64,000 nucleotides of DNA from Proteromonas lacertae (Eukaryota > Sar > Bigyra > Opalinata > Proteromonadidae), in the NCBI GenBank assembly GCA_002245135.1, contig NGBS01000001.1:1-64000 (forward strand), written 5' to 3'. The notes under the pieces were generated by a model. That model worked only from the letters and a program-made list of their open reading frames with translations. It was not told the DNA's origin and did not search any database. Position 1 is the stretch's first letter. Each line of letters opens with the position of its first letter. Shown piece after piece: positions 55,989-64,000 of the stretch. Made by a program: the position numbers and the translations under genes.

Positions 55989-56841
55989 CTACTGACCCAT
56001 TTGCATATTAAGATCAACCTTACTAGTTTCAGGGAATAACATTGTTCTAATAACTGGTTTTAAATCATGAAAACAAATATCTAAACGAGCATCTAATGTA
56101 TTATTTAACGCAATTCTTTCATCTTGAGTTTCTATGATAATTCCACCACAACATGAATAACCTATTTTATCAGAAGGTGGTGGTGGTAAATATTTTGATT
56201 TATCTTCACATACACGAATCTTTAAATCAACTTAAATAGAATTAAATATTCATTTAAAAAAATGCAAATATTAAAAAAAAGATATATCTTCGTTACATTC
56301 ATTCTTCATAATACTCACATACTGTTCAACTGCTTGTGGTAAAATACTTCTGACAAGATTCAAATCACACTCTCTACATCTTACTTGCAATGTCCTTTCT
56401 TCCATCTTGATAAATGCTTGTACTAATAATTGCTGGATAAGAGACTTGTAATTCTGATTGTTTGGATCAGCCATTGCAGCTAATTTAACTTTTGTTGTTT
56501 CTACCAACTTATTAAGCAATTCTTCTCTATGTTTCAACAATCTTGTATTTTGTTCAGTTAATATTTGACTGGATTTGCTATACAAATAATTACATCTTAC
56601 AAAAATACATTCTCTTCTGAACATCAAGATCTTGTTCTTTCTTTTCATATTCTGCAGCTATTTTCATCTTACCTTCAACTATCAAATTTTGTTTTTCAAT
56701 TGATGATTCTTCCAATGACTAAATAGAAATAATCTGCAATAATTATACTTTTTGAGTTATTTCATCAGCTTTTTCACGGGCTTCTTGTAGGATAAAAGCA
56801 CACATTTGGTCTATTTGTCTTTTTGATTCTGTATCATCCAT
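55989..56841 (-). CDS. V-type proton ATPase subunit E
   Basis: MDDTESKRQIDQMCAFILQEAREKADEI is the N-terminal helix of the peripheral stalk subunit (family: [22 protein letters not shown]). After several introns come SLEESSIEKQNLIVEGKMKI, NTRLLKHREELLNKLVE, TLQVRCRECDLNLVRSIL (family: MIVRCRKQDFPLVK), YSCCGGIIIETQDERIALNNTLDARLD (family: [23 protein letters not shown]) and the end KPVIRTMLFPETSK. With subunit G it forms the stator stalks of V-ATPase. Subunit C is encoded 19 kb away. About 230 residues. Confidence 0.9.
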
Positions 56842-56992
56842 TATTCTAAAGAAAGAAAAATATCTTAATCAGTCAAAATAAAAATGAATCATTAGAAGTT
56901 ATTTACTAATAAAAATTATATTCTATTTTGAAACTCAAACCATATCAAGCTTTTCTTGTTTAACAGATAAACAAAGACAAATCAAAGTATAT

Positions 56993-58169
56993 TTATAGAA
57001 GAAACAACACAAACAATCCTAACAAATAAACACCAGGATAAAATCTTGTAGAAATATCCGCATCTGACTCATAATCCACAATATTCCAAGAAGTTAATTT
57101 GTTTATCACACTATACACACGAGTTGATCCTACATATTTCACATACATATTGAAATTATTTGTTGGAATTACTTTGAAGGGAAACCTATTCTGTTCAATT
57201 ATATCAGGACATTTTTCTTTCAAATAAGTATATTTATAAAAGCCAACTTTTAATCTGCAACTCAGAACAGTTGTTGTTTCTTCATTAACTTGCAAACCTG
57301 AATTTTCATAATCATTTTCTAATGTTTCTACTGTTGTATAGTCCTTTTCTGTTTTTCTTATTATCTCTTTACTTGCATAATACACTAAATTATTATATTT
57401 TTGAAATGCGTAATGTCTATTTACAGTTATATATTGATTATTATCATTTTTATAGAAGAGAATAGATTTTTCTGGAATGGGAAAAGTTGCATCTTCATTC
57501 TCTCTACAAAATGATAATTGTTTTAATTTATTTAATTCTTCTTGAATATCCAAAGGTTGTTTAATATCTACTTCTTTCATAATCACTGAACCACTAATAT
57601 CTAATAAGTAAGCTTTTTTCTCTGTTGTACTATAACCATAACAATTTGCTATAATTTAAAATGAAATAACATCTTTATACTTTGAGATGATTGTAAATCA
57701 GCATCACTATCATTATATCCACAGTTTTTGGATAGCATATTCAAGTGTAATAAATCCAGTCGGATATGGATCACATTTCAATTGTTCTTTTGTATAAGAA
57801 GAATAACAATATCCTGATTTTGATAATGTTTTTTTGTTTTGTGAATAACAACTACATGTTTTATCTATTTAGATATAAAAGATTCGGTATAATACAATCT
57901 TTTTTGGAAATAACTGGATATGTCATTAATGTCTGACATGGCTCTTCTGTTTTCTGGTAAATTTCTGTGTTTGTATAATACACAAACGCCTGAAGCATAT
58001 CATCAATAATTACTTCTGTATTACCAATCGGTATTAATGTATCAATAGGTGGATAATCTCTAAAAGAAGGTTTATCTTCAGATGAAAGAGAAAATTGTAT
58101 AAATGTGAGTACAACAACTATATTTTTCTATATTATACTTATACTTGTTATAATAATCTTCATTGGCAT
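56993..58169 (-). CDS. Type I membrane protein with signal peptide, unrecognised
   Basis: The first exon and a 27-nt intron give MPMKIIITIVVVLTFIQFSLSS, a good signal peptide. A lumenal/extracellular region with many cysteines follows (TCSCYSQNKKT, YCYSSYTKEQLKCDPYPTGFITLEYAIQK, NCYGYSTTEKKAYLLDISGS), then a beta-rich part and a C-terminal hydrophobic segment VYLLGLFVLFLL. The topology suggests a cell-surface or secretory-pathway protein. I considered a ciliary transition-zone protein (tectonic or TMEM231-like), but the motifs do not match. About 340 residues; some exon borders are tentative. It shares a 150-bp promoter with the V-ATPase E gene only in tandem sense. Confidence 0.65.
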
Positions 58170-58322
58170 TTTAAAACACGAGATATTTTATATATAAAAT
58201 GGTCAAAATAGATTTAATGTGTATTATAATATCTACATACAATAAATGAAATTCTATTTTGATTTTCAAATCATTGACAAACTTGTTTTTGTCGTTTTTT
58301 GTTTTTCTCAAGAATAAATAAG

Positions 58323-60052
58323 ATGTTGAACACATTACCACATATCCCACAATCGTTACAGAGAATAAAGAAGTATTTTTTAGTTTTATAATCTATATGA
58401 TAGATATTTACCTCCAGAAGATCCAACAGCACAAAATAAGGCTGAAAGATCTTTAAACAATTGGATTAGGATAATTTTATCAATAAGGGAATATTTTCAA
58501 ATGAAAGTTAGAATGGCAATAAAAATTCAAAGTGTAATTCGTATGTTCATAGCAAAAAGAAAAGTTAAAAGAATGTATATTAAAAAATGTACAGGTACTG
58601 ATAAGCCAGAAGATGTAGCAGCAACAAAAATAGAATCATTATTTAGAGGACATAGAGATAGAAAAATAGCTAGAATAATTAGAGAAGATATGTTTGAAGA
58701 AAGTTGCGCATTAGAATCATATAGAGAAAAACTTAGAATAAAACCGTTAGAAGAAGAAGCACATCATCGTGAATTAGAGCATATATACAAAGACAAATTT
58801 CATAAACTACAAGAAAAAGAGAGACCACCTAATGAAATTCGTAAACATTACATTAGACCTGGTTTAGAAACTCCATCATATTATGTAAGAACTTTACCTC
58901 ATGGAAATACAGGACCATACAATACAGATATTAGTAAATTAGAATTAGGGTTATTGTATAAGATAAAATATGATTTTGCAACTCATTCTCAGATTAAAAG
59001 AAATCTATTAACTGTTCCACCAACAGATAGATGGTGTATGAGACAGAATGGATATAAAATCAATGATGATGGTCAAATTGATAGAACAGATGAATGGATT
59101 GAATTTCATAAAGAGAGTATATATAAACTATCTCTTTTATTTAATATTATATATATATAGAACCAATTGAAGTTGATAAAACAAAACCAATTCCACAAGC
59201 TGAGTATAGAAATAATTTTATGAGTCAATCACAATGTATTTCTTTAGTTTTTTTTTTAATATTCTTTTAATAGCTTCACCTGCTTTAATGACAATAACAA
59301 CACAGAAATCATTAAATCAATTAAATCCATCAAAATCGGAAATGAATCTTGAAGAATCACTCAAAGCATCAATGAGTAAATCGACTTTAAATATTCCACC
59401 AAAAAGAAAATTACCTGCTTATTATCATACATTTATTGCTTATAAAGATGGTAAATTGATTGAAGAACCTCCCAAGATTATACCAGAAAAAAAGAATAGA
59501 AAGAATAGATATCAATTAGAGCAAGTTCTTGATTTACGTCTTGGTTCACATCCCACATCAAAACAGAAGGAGCAAATGTTATATGAAACAAATAGAGCTT
59601 TTAAAATAAAACATAATGAGTTAATGAATAAATTGAAACAGAGAGAAGATAAGAGATATTATGAGAATATGAAAGCTGCTGCTGCAAAAGATGTAGCAAT
59701 ACAGAATGCAAGAGGATTTTGTGCATTACAAAGACAATCACAAGCAGAGACATTGAAAGTGAACAATACAAGAAAAATGAATGAAGTATTAGAAAGATCA
59801 AATGCAATATTTAATATGAGACTTCAGAAGTATAAAGAGAAACAACATAAATGGGAAGATAGAATAAACCAATTGACAAATGAATTTGATGAAGAATTTG
59901 AAAAGAAGTTAGGAATATCTCCAATTCAATCTCCTTCGAAAAATGCTTCTAAAATAGGAGAACAATCAATGAAAGATTTAGATAATTTCGATAGTTATTA
60001 TTCTGTAGAAATGAAGAAGAATCCTTCTCAGAAACTACCTACTTTAGCATAA
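58323..60052 (+). CDS. IQ-motif, Lys/Glu-rich helical protein (probable ciliary/cytoskeletal)
   Basis: Four exons (introns 30, 44 and 38 nt) give about 539 residues. Two IQ-like calmodulin-binding motifs: AIKIQSVIRMFIAKRKVKRM and ATKIESLFRGHRDRKIAR. Then comes a stretch rich in charged residues containing IRPGLETPSYYVRTLPHGN, and a long C-terminal helical region (ERSNAIFNMRLQKYKEKQHK). The arrangement resembles IQ-containing axonemal proteins, and the neighbours include ciliary genes, but no family was identified. Translation starts MLNTLPHIPQSLQRIKK; the frame stays open through all listed junctions. Confidence 0.75.
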
Positions 60053-60155
60053 TTTGATAATTAATCTTTAATTCTCTATTTATTTCATAAATTGATGTTG
60101 TTTTTATGTTTTTTATCACAAAGAAAGATAATTTCCATCTACAAATACTAATTTA

Positions 60156-61666
60156 TTAAGTTGAAGGTGGACATTGTTGATTTTGCTGATTTTGTTGTTG
60201 CTGTTGATAATACTGCATTTGTTGTTGTTGTTGCTGCTGCTGTTGTTGTTGAAGATAATATTGATACTGTTGTTGTTGTTGTTGTTGTTGTTGTTGTGGA
60301 TCTATTTGTCTCATATACACTCTTTGTCCCATATCAACATACATTGGCATTGGCATTTGTTGTTGCTGTGGTGGCTGTTGTTGTTGTTGTTGATGATGTA
60401 TTGGTAATGCATATCTTCCTTCAGGTCCTGATGCTGATAAAACTACTGGCATTTTTCTAGCTTTCAAAGCTTGAATTGGTGCTAATGGTTGTTGATTTCC
60501 CATTCTTGGATTTTGTTGCATTGCTCCTCCTCCTCCTTGATTATGACTATTATTATTATTATTATTAGGTGGTGATTGTTGTTTAAAAGTAACATATGTT
60601 CTTGGCATTTGATATAATATTGGATAGCTTCCATTAGGTGGAAGTTGTTGTTGTTGTTGTGAAGGTGGTGGTGGTTGAGAGAATTGATATTGATACATTA
60701 TATGTTGCTGTTGATTATTATTATTATTAGTAGTAGTAGTATATGGTAATTGAGAAGGTGAATGAGGTGGTATTGATTGTTGTTGTGATAATTGGTTTTG
60801 AATATTAGATGGCGGTGGTAATGGTTGTTGTTGTTGTTGTTGTTGAAGAGATGGAAGTAAAGGTGATTGAGTTGTATTGATTTGATTAGATTCTGATGGT
60901 GATTGAACTATTGGAGATTGTACTGGTATTCTCATTATACTAGGATCATTAAATGCTAAAACACTTGAATCACTAGTTGTGATTATACTTGGATCATTAT
61001 TTCTTAATGGTTGATTTGATTGGTTTTGTAATACACTTGAATTACTGTTGTTTGATTCATTTGCATTACGAAATAAATCATTTATATTGGTTGGTTTTCC
61101 TATTACTGTTGCATGGAATGTCTCAAAAGATAATGGTGAACAGGGTGGTTGAGAATTACTGTTAATACTATTGTGATTTTGTACAGATGGAGAAACACCT
61201 ATTAATTCTTTGATTTGATTGGATATATTCTTTAATTTTTCGGGTTCTGCTTTTGGAGGTATTTCATCAGTATGATCCCATGTTTCACGATGTTCTAAAC
61301 GCTCTTTTTCTATTTCATCTATGGTTGAAGATTCAAAATCGTATGAAAAATTATCATCTGGCATTAACCAAGTGTCTTCAGTCAAAGGTGCTTGATAGTA
61401 ACTATGTGGAACATATGCTTTTCTTCTAAAATATAAAAATAACATTAATAAGAAATACTGAGTTTCTTCAGGGAAAATAACTTGTAATTTTTTCATTCCT
61501 TTTGGTCTTTTTGGTTTTTCTTTTGGACGCATTAATAATAATGCATCTATTGTATAGCAAATCTTATCATTTTTAATATATGCTAAACTAACACTTGGAC
61601 TTCTAAGAATGGATTAAAATTAAATAACTTATACTCATCTGCTGTTGGTGTAGGTGTAGAATCCAT
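60156..61666 (-). CDS. PolyQ/proline-rich protein with candidate eIF4E-binding motif
   Basis: Start MDSTPTPTADE, a 32-nt intron, SPSVSLAYIKNDKICYTIDALLLMRP, a second 33-nt intron after EETQ, then RKAYVPHSYYQAP and a very Gln/Pro/Asn-rich tail of more than 300 residues. YTIDALL fits the YxxxxL-phi eIF4E-binding consensus and is followed by a basic, Lys/Pro-rich segment, as in eIF4E transporter/eIF4G-type proteins. About 481 residues. A translation-repression or P-body role is inferred only from the motif. It faces the roadblock dynein gene across 106 bases. Confidence 0.6.
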
Positions 61667-61772
61667 GTGAAATTAAATAAAAAAGAAAAATGAAATGAGA
61701 TATTCTCAAACCTTAGTTCAAGCTTTTTGAAACAGTCAAATTCTTTAATTTCGTTTTTTGAAATAAATAGCA

Positions 61773-62167
61773 ATGGTATTGTTTTGAATTTATATCATTT
61801 TAGTCTACCGATGTTGATGAAACTTTTAAACGTATAAAGAGTCATAAAGGTGTGGAAGGTATAATTATCGTTAATCACGATGGAATTGTTTTGAAAACAT
61901 CAATGACGAATGAGGAAACAAATCACTATGCTCCATGTATTGCTCAAATTACCAATAAAACAAGGAGTGCAGTAAAAGAACTGGATCCTGAAGTATTCCA
62001 TTAATATTGTATTTAATGATTAGGATGAATTATCATTTTACCGAATAAGATCGAAAAAACATGAAATAATGATTGCTCCAGGTATTTGTTTTATATTTTT
62101 TATATTATTAGAGAATGAATATATTTTGATTGTTATTCAAAACCCAAATCTTGATTCAGAACAGTAA
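61773..62167 (+). CDS. DYNLRB: Dynein light chain roadblock/LC7
   Basis: Exon 1 is just the ATG (61773-61775), followed by a 28-nt intron. The rest reads [44 protein letters not shown], (31-nt intron) [19 protein letters not shown], (30-nt intron) [12 protein letters not shown]. It aligns over its whole 101 residues with human DYNLRB1 (VEETLKRLQSQKGVQGI, LTFLRIRSKKNEIMVAP, YFLIVIQNP). It binds dynein intermediate chain. With the next gene it forms a pair of dynein light chains. Confidence 0.95.
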
Positions 62168-62334
62168 TAAGTGATTTATTATTTTTATATTTACTTTTTT
62201 TTGGATTTTGAAGATTTACGAAATGAAAAGAATGAAATATTATAAATATATTTATTATAAGAATGTAAACATTTTTTTATATGTTTTTTATGTATATGTA
62301 AATATTTGACGAGATATTTTATTTTTTAATTATA

Positions 62335-62346
62335 GGCTTGGCTTGT
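62335..62346 (+). promoter_or_regulatory. Tandem GGCTTG motif upstream of dynein LC8-like gene
   Basis: GGCTTGGCTTG lies 38 bases before the start codon of the LC8-like gene. It is a tandem version of the heptamer GGCTTGA/TCAAGCC that recurs near other start codons in this window. Confidence 0.45.
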
Positions 62347-62383
62347 ATTAAAAACGTTTTGAAATTTAATTTATTGATTTCTA

Positions 62384-62753
62384 ATGTCTTCAGAACAAAC
62401 AGAAAAATGGAAGATGATGTGGGGTGCGAAGGTACTGTGCCCTAATGATTTACCAGGTATTTTGATCGTTTTATTAACCAATAGACAATATCACTAAATT
62501 TGTTATTGAAACAGTTGCATCATCCTTTAAGAAATATAATGACGATTTTGAAGGTAAAGGAGATGAAATTGTGAAAGAAGTAAAAAAAACAATGGATCAA
62601 AAATGGGGTGAATATTGGCATATTATAATTGGAAAGAGTTTTGGATCTTATTCTACACATGAATCAAGGATGTTTATGTATTTTTATTAATTAATTGTAA
62701 ATAGATTTTTCTATTATGGAGAATTGGCAGTTATGGCATTTAAATCAGGTTAA
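62384..62753 (+). CDS. LC8-type dynein light chain, axonemal DNAL4-like
   Basis: Three exons (introns 28 and 27 nt), 104 residues. MSSEQTEKWKMMWGAKVLCPNDLPDNI precedes EIVKEVKKTMDQKWGEYWHIIIGKSFGSYSTHE, and the end is FFYYGELAVMAFKSG. LC8 proteins read [38 protein letters not shown]; the longer N terminus and the extra residues between helices favour the axonemal DNAL4 subgroup. It would serve outer-arm or cytoplasmic dynein. Adjacent, same strand, to the roadblock gene (216 bases). Confidence 0.88.
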
Positions 62754-62864
62754 ACTACTCCTAATTTATTATGTATTTCTATTTTTTATATTTTCTGTTG
62801 TGTCTATTTTAAATCAACCCACAAAATCAATAAAAATATGTTTACCATTTCATTATCAAGAATT

Positions 62865-63361
62865 TTAAGCTTTAATTTGGTTAGCAATTTGATCTAATTG
62901 TTTTTGACCTTCTTTTGTAATTATTCTTCCTCCTTCTGGTGATTTAGCAACAATTCTTAATTTTTCTAATTCTTGGAGAGCATGACGGATAATACCTCTG
63001 CATGCCTAATGAAAATACATTATATATTGAATAAATATACTGGCATATGATGTTGTCTCATTAAATGATGTCTTCCAGCACAACCGAATGAATTAGCGAA
63101 TTTCTTTACACCACAATTTTTATGTAAATATACTCTTCTTGCTAATGTAGCTATTTATAAACAAATAACCTAAAAATCTATACCCATCTTAGCATAGTAC
63201 CAATCTTCATCGAGAGGAGATAATTCCTTTTGTATAGCTGTTTTAAGAATATCACAATTTCTTGGAAGTGTGACTTTGCCTGATCTTTTCAAATGTGCAG
63301 CATAAGCGGCTATGAAATCTTGGGCATGGACGTCCTTTACAGTTAATGTATTTTGACTCAT
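62865..63361 (-). CDS. RPS19: 40S ribosomal protein eS19
   Basis: Three exons (introns 33 and 35 nt), 142 residues. [63 protein letters not shown] and [26 protein letters not shown] follow human RPS19 closely, including the RQxLQxLExxxxVE and GGR..T blocks. The ATG at 63361 is the natural start. It is divergent to the uS10 gene, with 258 bases between starts, a tidy ribosomal protein gene pair. Confidence 0.95.
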
Positions 63362-63619
63362 ATTCAAGTCTATATTTAATTAGATAATCAAAAAATACTC
63401 AAATGACTGGAATGGTAAACAAGCGTATTACTAAACACTTACATGTTTTTGATTGTCAAAGGGTTTTTTCTATTAAAAGTGGCCTTTCACTCAAGCCTTA
63501 TTTAATTTATATGAACAAGCTGAGCGTAATGTATAGTAATTGACCACACTTGGCTTGAGAATTCACATTCACTTGTTCAGGTTATTGTTAGCATTTAAGC
63601 TGCCCTCGACAAGAAAACG
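63362..63619. promoter_or_regulatory. Shared divergent promoter of eS19 and uS10 genes
   Basis: A 258-bp region holding TCAAGCC at 63491-63497 and GGCTTGA at 63552-63558 (62 bases before the uS10 ATG). The two motifs face each other, one for each gene. Near the uS10 start is a pyrimidine-poor AT tract and the segment TTTAAGCTGCCCTCG. No classical TATA box position can be chosen in such AT-rich DNA. Confidence 0.5.
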
Positions 63620-64000
63620 ATGAGTAAAAAAGGTTATACAACAGATGAATCTAAAGAGATTCGTATCCGTATTGTTTTGACTTCAACTAAAGTCAATTCA
63701 CTTGAAGAAGGTATAATTACATATTTTCATTATTCTAAAACCTACAATAGCATGTAAAAGTTTAAAGTACAAAGCTACACAAAAAGGATTATTAGTTAAA
63801 GGACCAGTTAGATTACCAACAAAGAAGCTTCATATTACAACAAGAAAATCACCATGTGGTGAAGGTACCAACACATGGGATAGATTCCAAATGAGAATCC
63901 ACAAGAGAATTATTGATGTAACTTGTTCTTCAGATACAGTCAAAGAAATCACCAATATGTCTCTTGATTCAGTTCAAGTTGAAGTTATTCTTCAAGAATA
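63620..64000 (+). CDS. RPS20: 40S ribosomal protein uS10, stop codon at window edge
   Basis: Two exons with a 40-nt intron after [65 protein letters not shown] (conserved core KGPVRLPTK and GEGT.TWDR) and [21 protein letters not shown]. It ends VEVILQE with TA at the window edge, so only the last base of the stop is outside. 113 residues; human RPS20 has 119. It forms the head of the small subunit together with uS3. Confidence 0.96.

Noticed and set aside
56993-58169. TMEM231 or tectonic identity for the signal-peptide membrane protein
   Set aside because: Topology (signal peptide plus one C-terminal helix) and Cys pattern do not match either family; left unnamed.
60170-60460. Plus-strand valine- or leucine-rich frames
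   Set aside because: They are shadows of the CAG/CAA repeats encoding polyQ on the minus strand.
1-64000. tRNA genes, snRNAs or CRISPR arrays
   Set aside because: No GGTTCRA-type B box with matching cloverleaf, no U6 or rRNA sequence and no regularly spaced direct repeats were found by eye; a covariance-model scan could still find diverged RNAs.

Overview
The window is nuclear DNA of an AT-rich, intron-bearing unicellular eukaryote. Most host introns I could place are only about 23-50 nt, start GTAT(A/T) and end in (T)AG. Genes for a CEP41-like tubulin-modification factor, an axonemal-type LC8 light chain, a roadblock light chain, SPO11 and TIM17 point to a ciliated, sexual organism with mitochondria. 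The standard stop codons are all used. I cannot place the lineage; polyN and polyQ runs and extreme compactness fit a protist or an early-branching flagellated opisthokont.

Layout. (1) 1-9505: part of a Polinton/Maverick-like or related virus-like element (adenovirus-type protease, penton-like protein, double-jelly-roll major capsid protein, packaging ATPase and accessory genes). It continues off the left edge; no polymerase or integrase lies inside the window. (2) 9.5-34.2 kb: a transposon-rich region. It holds Tc1/mariner remnants, a 1,019-bp Tc1-type deletion derivative with 224-bp terminal repeats, two copies of a MITE with CTGTCGCGCGCGATAAAG ends, hAT-type elements (one with an 8-bp target duplication), a foldback repeat made from transposase exon-intron-exon pieces, two near-identical 885-bp repeats, and a fossil rve-type integrase region. 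Embedded in it is a group of single-pass (type II) glycan-modifying enzymes: a SAM methyltransferase, a GT-A glycosyltransferase, GT92, a FUT8/GT23-like fucosyltransferase, GT31, a decayed AT3-SGNH acyltransferase and an FkbM methyltransferase, plus fragments of duplicated members. (3) 34.2-64 kb: gene-dense housekeeping DNA with V-ATPase C and E, a giant XMAP215/Dis1 microtubule polymerase, a GATA factor, a nucleotidylyltransferase, PIG-M, NR2C2AP-like, SPO11, TIM17, lipin, CEP41-like, a START protein, an IQ-motif protein, a possible eIF4E-binding polyQ protein, two dynein light chains, and ribosomal proteins eS19 and uS10.

The most unusual points are: an XMAP215 protein whose spliced N terminus carries three CTx4CxCxxC modules, each followed by a phase-2 intron right after its last cysteine; a lipin with a GOLD domain between N-LIP and the catalytic C-LIP; a TCAAGCC/GGCTTGA motif close upstream of many host genes and paired inside several unrelated transposons; host-style mini-introns inside transposases; and the nested, dateable transposon insertions around the glycan genes. 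Exon structures were worked out by hand from reading-frame continuity and GT-AG signals, so individual junctions may be off by a few bases.
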